A stretch of 33,049 nucleotides of DNA from Nitrososphaerota archaeon (GCA_022562615.1 JADFOW010000008.1:1-33049), one strand, 5' to 3'. Positions 21,420-30,415 are shown, counted from the first letter of the stretch. Numbers and translations are program-made. Notes: a model not told the origin generated them from the sequence alone.

Positions 21420-22970
21420 ATGAAATCAGTAAACGAGAATCAAATAGAATTAGGAGATATTCTTAGCAAAGAACTTTTAGATGAAAGTACCATCAATGAG
21501 ATTTCAAATCAATTTCAAGTAGTAAAAGAATATCCGCTAAATGCACCTTTTAGTTATGCTAAAATTCTATATGATGAAAAAAATTCATATTTTCAGTATT
21601 TTGTAGATGAAATAAAGTTAAATTTGGACGAAGAGCGAATTTACAAAGATCTCTATACATTTGTTGAACAAAGTTTAGATTCACTAGAGCCTACAAAAGA
21701 AAAACAATTTGACGCTCACTTAAATGATGTAATAAAAAAAAATGAAGGATTTTTTATTTCTAATCCCGTAGCAAGCATGGAGAAAGTCAAATATTTTCTA
21801 AAAAAAGATATTATGGGTTATGGGGAAATTGATGCTTTAATGCATGACCCAAACATCGAAGATATTAGTTGTAGTGGTCCTAATATTCCATTATATGTTT
21901 GGCATAGAAATTATGATAGTATATCTTCAAATATTTCATTTGAATCACATCAAAAATTAAATTCGTTTGTTACAAGAATTGTTTTCAAATCTGGAAAACA
22001 TGTGAGTATAGCGCATCCTATTTCTGACCTTGCTCTAACTGGAAATCACAGAATTTCAGTTTTGTACCAAAAAGAGATTACTCCTAGAGGAACTAGTTTC
22101 ACCATACGAAAATTCAAACAAGATCCTTACACAATTATAGATCTTATAGGGTTTGGTACATTCGATCTTGAAACAGCAGCATATCTTTGGATGATGATTG
22201 AAGCAAAAATGTCAATAATGATAATTGGTTCCACAGGTAGCGGAAAAACAACCATACTTAATGCAATTGCCGGTCTAGTAAGTGAAAATGATAAAATATT
22301 TTCCGTGGAAGATGTTGCGGAAATCAATCTTCCTCACGATAACTGGTTTTCATTAATTTCAAGGTCTGGATATGGACCAAACGATGAGGGAGAAATAGGG
22401 TTGTACGAATTAATCAAATCAGGAGTCAGACATAGGCCAGATTATTTCATTGTTGGTGAGATCAGAGGCTCAGAGGCGTATGTCATGTTCCAAGCAATGG
22501 CTACAGGTCATGGTGGTCTATCAACCATGCACGCCGATAGTTTTGAGTCTGCAAGTAAAAGATTACAGCAAAAACCAATGAACATACCACCAGCTTATCT
22601 CTCTTTGATGAATTGTGCCCTTGTCATAAAGAGGGTAAAAGACAAAGCAACAGGTAAAAGTATGAGACGCGCAATATCTATTGAAGAAATTTCAAGCAGC
22701 TCCCCCCCATATTCAGTTATAAAGTGGGATCCCAAATCAGATTATTTTGAGCATTCGTTCGAAGCAAGTAAAAACCTTAAAAAAATTTCTGAACAAACAG
22801 GTGACGAATTTAACGAGGTGATAAAAGAACACCTTAGAAGAACAAAAATTTTCAAATGGATGTCATCGAACAATATTCGCGAACATAGAGCAGTAACAGA
22901 AATGATCAGAAAATACTACAATGATCCCAAATCAGTTCTAAAAAAAGTCAATTATGGTGATGAATTATAA
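21420..22970 (+). CDS. Type IV pilus/archaellum assembly ATPase (PilB/TadA/FlaI family)
   Basis: A 516-residue secretion-superfamily ATPase that powers fibre assembly at the cytoplasmic membrane. Seen: the N-terminal helical domain, the domain that ends in GTSFTIRKF, Walker A GSTGSGKTT (270-278), the Asp box VEDVAEINLP (296-305), Walker B DYFIVGEIRG (341-350) and the His box GHGGLSTMHAD (363-373). All catalytic elements are intact. The family also includes T2SS and T4SS ATPases; pairing with a FlaJ/TadB-like platform and pilins identifies this as a pilus machine. The stop codon overlaps the ATG of the platform gene by one base. Confidence 0.93.
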   Translation: MKSVNENQIELGDILSKELLDESTINEISNQFQVVKEYPLNAPFSYAKILYDEKNSYFQYFVDEIKLNLDEERIYKDLYTFVEQSLDSLEPTKEKQFDAHLNDVIKKNEGFFISNPVASMEKVKYFLKKDIMGYGEIDALMHDPNIEDISCSGPNIPLYVWHRNYDSISSNISFESHQKLNSFVTRIVFKSGKHVSIAHPISDLALTGNHRISVLYQKEITPRGTSFTIRKFKQDPYTIIDLIGFGTFDLETAAYLWMMIEAKMSIMIIGSTGSGKTTILNAIAGLVSENDKIFSVEDVAEINLPHDNWFSLISRSGYGPNDEGEIGLYELIKSGVRHRPDYFIVGEIRGSEAYVMFQAMATGHGGLSTMHADSFESASKRLQQKPMNIPPAYLSLMNCALVIKRVKDKATGKSMRRAISIEEISSSSPPYSVIKWDPKSDYFEHSFEASKNLKKISEQTGDEFNEVIKEHLRRTKIFKWMSSNNIREHRAVTEMIRKYYNDPKSVLKKVNYGDEL

Positions 22971-24409
22971 TGTTATCGATTAGCCAGATTAAAGAAAAAG
23001 GATTTGAGCGCAAGCAAGGAAAAAAAATAAACAAAGAATTACCTTACTTTATCACACTAGTAACCCTGCTTAGCAGTGCAGGAATTGGACCGTATTTTAT
23101 GCTGCAACGAATAAAATCCATGGAATTGATTCCTACAATAAAAAATGAAACTCATAAAATGCTAAACCGTATTGATCTGTTAGGGGTCGATCCTTTAGAG
23201 GTAATGCGTAAAGTAAGAACACATTCTAGTTCAAAGGCATTGGGTGAATTTTTTGATGGTTATGTATCAACTGTAGAAAGTGGTGGAAATATAGTAAATT
23301 ATCTTAAAAGTAAAATGAAAACCATTTTTGATAGACATGCTGAATCACAAAAACAAGAAGTTGTCAAGTTAGGTGCCCTTGTAGAGGCATACATGACCAT
23401 TCAAGTTGTTTTGTTGGCAGTGTATATTATCGGTGCAGCTGTTATTTCAGACCCATTTGCAGCCTCTACATCCGGAATTAGTACTGAAGTGATATTTCTG
23501 GTTCTAACACCTGTAATAGCTGTTATATTTCTTTTCGCTGCCAATAACAACTCTCTCGTAAAGAGTCCTGAAGTGGACATGAAAAAAATCATCATGTTTG
23601 CAGCCCCCGGATTGATAATAAGTGGGATTGTAATTGGATTAAATTTGCTGCCTGATCCTTCAATGGACCCTTATCTGTTAGGTGGTGCTCTCATAGCATC
23701 TTCAATTCTTCCCACAATTTATTTCAAAAAATCCTATGCAAAAAATATAGCCGCAGAAGATTCCACCCCAAAAATACTTCGAACTATTTCAGAAGCTCGT
23801 AAGACCGGGATGAGTCCTGAAAGGAGTGTCATACATGCATGCAAAAGAAAAGAATATGGCTTGTTTAATTCAGTGGCAAATGGAATTGCAAATAAAATCG
23901 AATGGGGTGTTGATTTTAAAACAATTTTCCAGTATTTACAAAAAGAGGTTCAAGCTTTTAATGTCTTGATTAGTTTCAATATATTATTTGAGTTAATTTC
24001 AGCAGGTGGGGGAAACCCAGAGACACTTGATTCACTGACGGAGACTAGTGAAAGAATGCACGAAATTCAAAAGGAAAAACGAGATCTGTTAATGCCCTAC
24101 TTGTTCGTTGGTTTTATTTTAATGGGAACTACTGGATTTACTACTTTGCTGGTCATTGATTCATTTGGGGATGTTGCCCAACAAAGTCAGAATATATCAA
24201 ATATTGAAGTAGAGATTACAGGATCCACATTAGGTTTATTCCCCCTTATTGTGCTCATTCAATCTTGGACCGCTGGATTATTCTTAGGACGAGTGATAAA
24301 GGGTGCGTTCTCAGGTGGATTTTTCTACTCCATACTTCTAGTAATAATGACTTTGATTGGAATTACATTAGTTCAATTTTCAATAATCGATGTAAATTCA
24401 CTATTCTAG
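22970..24409 (+). CDS. Type IV pilus platform membrane protein (TadC/FlaJ family, T2SSF domains)
   Basis: A 479-residue polytopic platform protein with two T2SSF-type cytoplasmic helical domains: the first around residues 25-130 (LPYFITLVTLLSSAGIGPYFML and LGEFFDGYVSTVESGG) and the second around 270-370 (KILRTISEARKTGMSPE, ELISAGGGNPETLDSLTETS). Membrane segments cluster at about 140-250 (VVLLAVYIIGAAVIS, VIFLVLTPVIAVIFLF, GLIISGIVIGLNL) and at the C-terminus (three segments, ending GITLVQFSII). It anchors the ATPase and holds the pilin-assembly site. Translation is coupled to the ATPase by an overlapping TAATG. Confidence 0.92.
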   Translation: MLSISQIKEKGFERKQGKKINKELPYFITLVTLLSSAGIGPYFMLQRIKSMELIPTIKNETHKMLNRIDLLGVDPLEVMRKVRTHSSSKALGEFFDGYVSTVESGGNIVNYLKSKMKTIFDRHAESQKQEVVKLGALVEAYMTIQVVLLAVYIIGAAVISDPFAASTSGISTEVIFLVLTPVIAVIFLFAANNNSLVKSPEVDMKKIIMFAAPGLIISGIVIGLNLLPDPSMDPYLLGGALIASSILPTIYFKKSYAKNIAAEDSTPKILRTISEARKTGMSPERSVIHACKRKEYGLFNSVANGIANKIEWGVDFKTIFQYLQKEVQAFNVLISFNILFELISAGGGNPETLDSLTETSERMHEIQKEKRDLLMPYLFVGFILMGTTGFTTLLVIDSFGDVAQQSQNISNIEVEITGSTLGLFPLIVLIQSWTAGLFLGRVIKGAFSGGFFYSILLVIMTLIGITLVQFSIIDVNSLF

Positions 24410-24477
24410 TCACGGCTAGATGTATCATTAAATGTCATACAGCGTCTTATATCGATTCTTAAGTAATTTTTCATGTA

Positions 24478-26934
24478 TTGAAAACTGTATTACTCTTACT
24501 GTTGATTGTAGCTACTATAGTTACACCTAACGCGTATGGACAAGAACCTAAAAATTTTGGATATAAACTTTTACCAGAAAAACTTGTTGAAGGAACAGAA
24601 GGCATTTTACAAATATATGGACTACAAAAAAATATTCCCATCCCAAATGCCATTGAGAATTTGATAGTAACTTCTTCAGATCAAAGCATTGTTAAAATTT
24701 TAGAATTGTCCATAGATAAAGATACTTCAATTATCTCAGTAAGAATTCAAGCAAATGATTCAGGTAATGCAGATATTGCAATAGCTGCTCCTGGTTTTAA
24801 ATCCGAAGAATTTTCCACAATTGTATATGATATTAAACAAGGAGAACAGCAATTACTTGTAAAAACCGTTCCTGATACTTTTACAATAAATGGTCCCACA
24901 AAAGGTTATTTCTCAGTGGAGTTGGCAGATATAGATTCTAATCCAACCTTCGCAAAAAAAGATACAATTATTTCTATCACTGCTTCTAATTCTGAAATTG
25001 TTACACTCTATCAAAAAGAAATTACCATAAATCAAGGAGAGTATTTTGCGATAGGTGAATTTAAGGTAAACAAACCAGGGGAAGTGACCATTTATGCTGA
25101 AAATCCAAATACTGATTCTGGTAGCAGTAAAATCACAGTTATTGGAGCAACGGCAGAGGGTGAAGAAAATTATAAAATTCAGCTATATGTAATACCAGAA
25201 AAAATTAGTAACTTTGCAACATCTAGTACCTTTGTCATCGTTCAATTGCAAGGAGCAGATGGTTCCCCAATAAAGGCCACACATCTTATCCCTGTTTCTT
25301 TGAAAGTAGATTATGCTAAGGCCATATTTAACGACAGACGAACAACAGAAATAAGCACTATTGATTCCTTAGTAATTCCCCCTGGGTCTTCAGTTGGATA
25401 TGCCAAACTATCAGTCATTGCAGGATTAGAAGAAACATACAAGGTAAGTATTTCTGCTGAAGACTATCTCGTTTCAGATTCAGAAGAATTTAAGACTGTT
25501 TTAACGCCTGATTTAAACAATCCATTGACAAAATTCAAAACAATTCCATTGTTAGCTTCAGGTACAGAGCAGTTAATCGGAGTTTTATATCCTGCAGATA
25601 AGAATGGAGTTTCTCTAATAAACTTGAAAACAGTTGAAACAGAAATTAATTCTTCGGACAGGGAGGCTTTGGCAATATCCGATGATAGAATGGAGACAGG
25701 TTCGGGTGCAAAATTAATTTTCGGAAAGCTAGGTCAAACAAAACTAGACAGATTAGAAATTACCGTAATAGGTGAAGAAAAAGAGACAGTTTTTCCAATA
25801 GTATATGGTCCGAAAAGAGTAGAGCTCGGATTGGTGTCTGAACCATTAATTTCCAAGGTAATGCCTGGAACTGATTTTCCAATGATGGTTTATTTGACTG
25901 ATAGTGATGATGCAAGCTGGTATTTTCCAGACACATCAAATGTGGTTATGGGTCCAAATGAGTTTGTAAAAACATTTGTGCAAACTATTAGTGAAGGTCA
26001 ATCAATAGTTATGTTGAATTCACATTCAATTAAAGAGGGAAAAACAATTCTTGACTTTGAAGTAAATGAATTTACAACTACGTTGGATTTGGATACAGGA
26101 ATTTCTAAACCCTCAATGGTGGAATTGGCATATCCAGATCACTTGTTATCCGGGATGAAAAACATTTTATCATTACAAATACTAGATGATGAGGGAAACC
26201 CAATTTTTGCAAATAAAGATATAGAATTTAGAATAGCTGCAAGTGATGACACAATTGAAATGCCCCAAACAGTAATAATTAAAAAAGCAACGTATAGTTC
26301 ATTTTTTGATATAATTCCCAGACAAACAATTGAGACAGAAATCTCAGTGCTTGCAAGCGATTTTCCACTAACAAAATTTAAACTTTTCACTGTTGAAACA
26401 AAACCATCGTTAATCATCTCAACTGTGAATTCCATTTCTCCAGGAGAATCGTTTGATTTAGTATTAGATGTCAAAATTTTAGATGTCCCTCTTAGCGACA
26501 TAAAAGTAAATTGGGATATTCAAGGTGCGCAAATTCAAGAAATATCCGAAACTACAGACAATAGTGGAAAAATTAAACTCACTTTAATTGCAGATGATGC
26601 TGACAGGATTAAAGTAAAGGCGATTACCTCTGATTTTAATCAAATAACAGCCTCAAAAGAGATCCAAATAACTAAACCTGGTGAAACATCTTCTGAAATT
26701 TCTGGAAGTGGTGGGAATTTACTTGAAAATAACCTGGGATTTATTCTAATTCCCGTAGTAATAATTGGAATTGCTGTGTTGATTAGAAAAAAGAATTTAC
26801 TTGAGCCCATATCTGATAGATTCCCTGTAGTTGAAAGTGTTCTTAACCGGTTTGGTGAGATATTTGAACGGCTAGGAATTTTGGAAAGGCTTGAAACAAT
26901 CAAAGAAAAAATCCCTGTTATTAAAAACAGATAA
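24478..26934 (+). CDS. Large secreted beta-domain protein with C-terminal membrane anchor (S-layer/adhesin-like)
   Basis: An 818-residue protein starting at TTG, with a Sec signal peptide (MKTVLLLLLIVATIVTPNAYG) and a single TM near residues 751-769 (LGFILIPVVIIGIAVLI), followed by a 49-residue cytoplasmic tail that looks amphipathic (NRFGEIFERLGILERLETI). The 725-residue outside part consists of repeated Ig-like beta domains; similar strands recur, such as KFKTIPLLASGT and TKFKLFTVETKP, each preceded by Pro/Asn-rich linkers. This fits a cell-surface scaffold that could anchor the pilus to the envelope. It follows the platform gene after 68 bases in the same direction. Function is inferred from architecture and position. 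Confidence 0.75.
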   Translation: MKTVLLLLLIVATIVTPNAYGQEPKNFGYKLLPEKLVEGTEGILQIYGLQKNIPIPNAIENLIVTSSDQSIVKILELSIDKDTSIISVRIQANDSGNADIAIAAPGFKSEEFSTIVYDIKQGEQQLLVKTVPDTFTINGPTKGYFSVELADIDSNPTFAKKDTIISITASNSEIVTLYQKEITINQGEYFAIGEFKVNKPGEVTIYAENPNTDSGSSKITVIGATAEGEENYKIQLYVIPEKISNFATSSTFVIVQLQGADGSPIKATHLIPVSLKVDYAKAIFNDRRTTEISTIDSLVIPPGSSVGYAKLSVIAGLEETYKVSISAEDYLVSDSEEFKTVLTPDLNNPLTKFKTIPLLASGTEQLIGVLYPADKNGVSLINLKTVETEINSSDREALAISDDRMETGSGAKLIFGKLGQTKLDRLEITVIGEEKETVFPIVYGPKRVELGLVSEPLISKVMPGTDFPMMVYLTDSDDASWYFPDTSNVVMGPNEFVKTFVQTISEGQSIVMLNSHSIKEGKTILDFEVNEFTTTLDLDTGISKPSMVELAYPDHLLSGMKNILSLQILDDEGNPIFANKDIEFRIAASDDTIEMPQTVIIKKATYSSFFDIIPRQTIETEISVLASDFPLTKFKLFTVETKPSLIISTVNSISPGESFDLVLDVKILDVPLSDIKVNWDIQGAQIQEISETTDNSGKIKLTLIADDADRIKVKAITSDFNQITASKEIQITKPGETSSEISGSGGNLLENNLGFILIPVVIIGIAVLIRKKNLLEPISDRFPVVESVLNRFGEIFERLGILERLETIKEKIPVIKNR

Positions 26935-26953
26935 GTTTTCTGATTAATAAAAA

Positions 26954-27602
26954 TCAGTTACTTAAGACATCAAGGAAATCATCCGTTGATCTATGCGAAG
27001 AAATATTTTTGATATTTTCCTGTAAGGAATTCAATATATTGTCATATGATTCACCCAACAAATCTTTTAAAACTTGTTTTAAAAATTCAGGATTGTCATA
27101 ACAGTCCTCTAGGGTGCTGTTGTAATCTTTTTACAACATTAAAACAATTTTATCAAATTCTTCTAATCCCAGCTCCAAGAATGTATTCTTGATTGCCAAA
27201 GTGGCCATGGTTTTTTTCATCTGTTCTAGAGAGTCTTCTGAAGGCATACACAGCTCAGGGGTTTTTCTTAAAATGTCATCAACATCTATTGGTTCTCTAA
27301 TAACAGTTGATGGTGTTAATCTGTTTAATTCAATTTCTTTTCCAATGCTTAATTTTTCATAAATTACTATTACATTTGTCTCGATATAATATCACGTATT
27401 TTTTTCAAAGCAAAAAGTCCATCATATGTTGGCATCAACATATCTAAAAACAATACATATGGTTTTAATTTTTGAAATAAAAATACCGCCCTTGACCACT
27501 GTATCCTTTTCCTACTACTTGGATTCCATTATTAGTTAACAATTCACTGAATAATTGAATAGTTTCTTTATCGCCATCTATGATTACAGCACGAATTAAC
27601 AG
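26954..27602 (-). pseudogene. Decayed response regulator: CheY-like receiver plus NitrOD5-like output domain
   Basis: No intact ORF exists in this 775-base gap, but the minus strand, read in pieces, gives a receiver domain: RAVIIDGDKETIQLFSELL, then after a one-base loss near 27489 AVFLFQKLKPYVLFLDMLMPTYDG (phosphoacceptor Asp in LFLD) and LKKIRDI, then after a second frameshift near 27383 TNVIVIYEKLS...VIREPIDVDDIL. It continues into LAIKNTFLELGLEEFDKI, an in-frame TAA at 27131-27133, and DYNSTLEDCYDNPEFLKQVL, which matches the C-terminal domain of the AAA+ ATPase. No ATG remains at the start (a CTG is at 27600-27602). Two frameshifts plus a stop indicate a dead gene, unless these are sequencing errors. 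Confidence 0.8.
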
Positions 27603-27709
27603 TCTTTTTTTATGCGTATTTTATAAAAAGTGTCATAGTTTAGCCTAAAATTGTGTGTCATATTTAGTTACATATTCTTCCTTATGTTACATTTAAAATA
27701 TTACAATTT

Positions 27710-28189
27710 ATGGAAGTAGAGGAAGCAATTGCAAGAAGTGAAAGTAATCAAGAGGCACTTGTTCTAGCGTTGCAGGAAAGATTACGAGATTTTGGTTTGA
27801 CGAAAAATGAATCTAAAATATATGTATTTTTGAGTAAAAGTGGACCAAGAAAAGCAATCGAAATTTCTAGCAAAGAAAAAATTCCCAGAACCGAAACCTA
27901 TCATTTACTATCAAACCTTGAAACCAAAGGTATTGTAGAACCATCTGTAGAGAAACCAACAAGATTTTCCGCGGTTACAATTGAGAAGGCGATTGAATCA
28001 ATAATTCATAATCAGGAAAAAAAAATTGGGGAATTAAAAATTCTAAAAACTGACATGGTAGAATTATGGAATTCTTTTCAAAGAATAAGAAAAAGCAGAA
28101 AATCAGACGTGTCGAAATTTGAGTCTGCCATGAGAAAATATGCCAAATCAGACAGATTAACGAAAAATTTTCAACGAAGTTTAAAATAA
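27710..28189 (+). CDS. Short TrmB-family transcriptional regulator
   Basis: A 159-residue TrmB-type HTH protein. The winged helix spans about residues 22-92 (DFGLTKNESKIYVFLSKSG, IPRTETYHLLSNLETKGIV, wing KPTRFSAVT) and is followed by a coiled coil (IHNQEKKIGELKILKTDMVELW). It lacks the C-terminal effector domain of the 284-residue TrmB on the left flank but shares the same recognition-helix sequence PRTETYHLL, so the two may bind related sites. It precedes the prepilin peptidase by 62 bases and the two may be co-transcribed. A role in pilus control is inferred from position. Confidence 0.82.
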   Translation: MEVEEAIARSESNQEALVLALQERLRDFGLTKNESKIYVFLSKSGPRKAIEISSKEKIPRTETYHLLSNLETKGIVEPSVEKPTRFSAVTIEKAIESIIHNQEKKIGELKILKTDMVELWNSFQRIRKSRKSDVSKFESAMRKYAKSDRLTKNFQRSLK

Positions 28190-28251
28190 ATGAAACAAAA
28201 ATCAGCTAAGTTAGATAATTAAATAGAAAAATAATCAGATCAAAAATAATC

Positions 28252-28941
28252 ATGATAGAATTAGATATCTCTCAAATTAGAATTTTGTTTGCTTTAGTAA
28301 TGTTAGGTTCTGCAACAATAATTGACATTCGTAAACGTGAGATAAGTGATTTATTGTGGATTATTTTTGGGGTAATTTCAGTAATTCTTTTATTCTTTGA
28401 ACCAAATCTAATCGAAGCGTTATTTGGTGTTGGATTTTCATTAATTGTAGCTCCCCTAGTGCTAGTACTTTGGAGATTTGGGTTGTTTGGAGGAGCTGAC
28501 GCTTTGGGATTGATTGTTCTATCAGCTTTGGCACCTATGGCCACACTATCAGATTCAATAGTAAGTCCATTTTCAATTGTGGTCAACAGTGCATTATTGT
28601 CAGTAACTCCGATGATAGTATATTTTATACGTAATTCTGTGCTAATTTTGAGAAAAGACAATATCTTCCAAGACTTTGATGAGACAAAATCAAAGAAAGT
28701 TTTTGCGATGTTTCTAGGTTACAAGTCAAAAAACCCGAAATTCAGTTTTTCGTTGGAAAAACAAGTAGGAAATAAAAAAAGACTTAACATTACCTTACAT
28801 CATTCAGATACAGCTGAATATTGTACCACACCAAATACTTGGGTTACTCCGGGTTTGCCTTTCATGATTTTCATATTAGGAGGATTCATACTGCAGTTGT
28901 TATTTGGAGATGTGATCCTAGGATTAATTGGAATAGTATAA
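28252..28941 (+). CDS. Archaeal prepilin peptidase (A24, FlaK/PibD-like)
   Basis: A 229-residue polytopic membrane aspartic protease that removes class III leaders from pilins and archaellins. The catalytic Asp pair is visible: Asp25 in IIDIRKREI and Asp83 in the FGGAD motif (the GxHyD signature of the A24 family). About six membrane segments, with a cytoplasmic loop (about residues 130-185). The intact motif and its position next to three class III-signal proteins make this the processing enzyme of the locus. Its stop is followed by 10 in-frame codons and then by a SHOCT-like frame, which may be a severed C-terminal tail. Confidence 0.9.
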   Translation: MIELDISQIRILFALVMLGSATIIDIRKREISDLLWIIFGVISVILLFFEPNLIEALFGVGFSLIVAPLVLVLWRFGLFGGADALGLIVLSALAPMATLSDSIVSPFSIVVNSALLSVTPMIVYFIRNSVLILRKDNIFQDFDETKSKKVFAMFLGYKSKNPKFSFSLEKQVGNKKRLNITLHHSDTAEYCTTPNTWVTPGLPFMIFILGGFILQLLFGDVILGLIGIV

Positions 28942-28971
28942 ATTTTTTCGTCAATTACAAATTCAAATCCG

Positions 28972-29064
28972 ATGGGAATTATCCAAACAAGATTGGCAAA
29001 AGGAGAAATTACAATTAGAGAGTATGGAAAATTAAAACAAAAACTTGATAAAAGTTCTAAATAG
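28972..29064 (+). CDS. SHOCT-like 30-residue frame, in frame after the prepilin peptidase
   Basis: An ATG-to-TAG frame encodes MGIIQTRLAKGEITIREYGK plus a KLKQKLDKSSK tail, matching the SHOCT (short C-terminal domain) pattern 'RLakGeIt.eEYekLk..L'. It lies in the same reading frame as the prepilin peptidase, separated only by the TAA at 28939-28941 and ten sense codons ending SNP; SHOCT homologues often begin with such an N/D-P. It is therefore either a tiny separate protein or the tail of a longer protein cut by a stop. It overlaps the 3' end of the convergent aminotransferase gene by eight bases. Not in the ORF track. Confidence 0.5.
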   Translation: MGIIQTRLAKGEITIREYGKLKQKLDKSSK

Positions 29065-30415
29065 TTACATGCATGAGAGTTTCTTGAGTTTCTATCTTAA
29101 TTCCTGCATTTCTTTTTAAATTGTCAAAGAATGTGCCAATCATCTTTATTCCTGAAACCACTCTTGGGGCATTGGTTTTTACAAACTCTAATTTTTCAGA
29201 ATGAGTTTTTGGTTTTTGGTTTTGATAATTACGGTAGACTTCTGCACCGTCGTAATCAATAAAAGCAATTCTCGCACGATAATCATTTCTCTCTAATACA
29301 AGACTGTCCCCGCCTACTATTGCTGTATGATAGGGATGAACCATTAGAGATTCTGAGAGTTTTTGGGATGTGGAAATTTTTGATCTTTGTAATTCGGTTG
29401 CAAAGGTGTTAAAATCAGCAAGTAGGTAAAATGTTGCCTCTGGCTTTGTTGCTTTAATTCCTTCTATTTCGCTTAACGCGTGATAAGTGTAATCGCCAAT
29501 TAGATGATGAATGTTTCTAGTAGTTTCGAAATACTCATCTATTTCAGGACTTATTTCAAAACCAGCTACTGCTGCATGTTGAATGGGTGTGGACACTGCA
29601 GTATATTCTGTTGCTAATATTTTTTTAAATTGTCTTCTGACATCTACTGCATGTTGGGGGAAAATAACATATCCTAGTCTGTAACCTCCTGCGGCATGTG
29701 ACTTTGATAAACCGTTTGTAACAAAAGTACCTTCAGGATAAATCTTACCCATGCTTACAAATTGTGAAAAGTCATAGGTAGTTTGTGCATAAATTTCATC
29801 GGAAATTATGATTATTCCTTGTTCTCTGCAGACATCTGCAATTTCTTCAAGCTCCAGTCTGTCATAAACAAGCCCAGTCGGGTTGTGGGGATTGTTTAAA
29901 ATTAAAATTTTCTGTCTGTCGTGTAATCTTAGAGCTAATTTTCTAAGGTCATGTGAAGAAAATTTTCCATTTGCACGAGAAGGAAGCATGTGATAATTTT
30001 TTTTCAGAAATCTAATTTGTGGAAGATAGCCCAGCCAAGCAGGAGTAGGCAAAATTACAGTGCCATGTAAAATTTCTAACAAATTAAAAATTAATTCCTT
30101 TGTCCCAGGTCCAACATAGATTCTTTGGGGGTCAGCATCGATTCGAAAATAGTATTTGTTATACTCCGAAATGGCATCTCTTAGTTCCGGGATTCCTGGA
30201 ACAGGTGCATAAGATCCTTTATGGACATTCTTGATTAATGCTTCCTGAATAGAATTTGGTACTGGAAAAGGAGATTGTCCAAAGGCAAAACCGTAAAACC
30301 CAAACCCGCATTGAGGATGAGAGCAATCAGAATGAAATTCCTTCAAAAATGTGTTTAATTTTAGATTTTCAGGAAGCTCAATATCCTCTACCTGCTGATC
30401 CACCACGAATTTCAT
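29057..30415 (-). CDS. PLP-dependent aminotransferase, class I/II (aspartate-aminotransferase fold)
   Basis: A 452-residue fold-type I aminotransferase. Seen: PGIPELRDAISEY (73-85), GPGTKELIF, the cofactor-contact NNPHNPTG (174-181), Asp206 in SDEIYA, the Schiff-base Lys238 in NGLSKSHAAGG and the Arg246 of GYRLGYV. The N-terminal extension (residues 1-50) contains DCSHPQCGFGFYGFAFG, with two Cys that are unusual for the family. Substrate cannot be read from sequence; it could be aspartate, alanine or an aromatic/branched acceptor. Transcribed leftward, 69 bases after the acyl-CoA synthetase gene. Confidence 0.85.
   Translation of the reverse strand: MKFVVDQQVEDIELPENLKLNTFLKEFHSDCSHPQCGFGFYGFAFGQSPFPVPNSIQEALIKNVHKGSYAPVPGIPELRDAISEYNKYYFRIDADPQRIYVGPGTKELIFNLLEILHGTVILPTPAWLGYLPQIRFLKKNYHMLPSRANGKFSSHDLRKLALRLHDRQKILILNNPHNPTGLVYDRLELEEIADVCREQGIIIISDEIYAQTTYDFSQFVSMGKIYPEGTFVTNGLSKSHAAGGYRLGYVIFPQHAVDVRRQFKKILATEYTAVSTPIQHAAVAGFEISPEIDEYFETTRNIHHLIGDYTYHALSEIEGIKATKPEATFYLLADFNTFATELQRSKISTSQKLSESLMVHPYHTAIVGGDSLVLERNDYRARIAFIDYDGAEVYRNYQNQKPKTHSEKLEFVKTNAPRVVSGIKMIGTFFDNLKRNAGIKIETQETLMHVTI

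Noticed and set aside
12071-28941. Interpretation of the locus as an archaellum
   Set aside because: No arlC/D/E, arlF/G-type stator genes or a chemotaxis cluster are visible; the large LamG pilin and single pilin/ATPase/platform set fit a pilus better.
28821-29018. 65-residue ORF across the end of the prepilin peptidase
   Set aside because: Its composition is not protein-like, and the SHOCT motif in the peptidase frame explains the region better.
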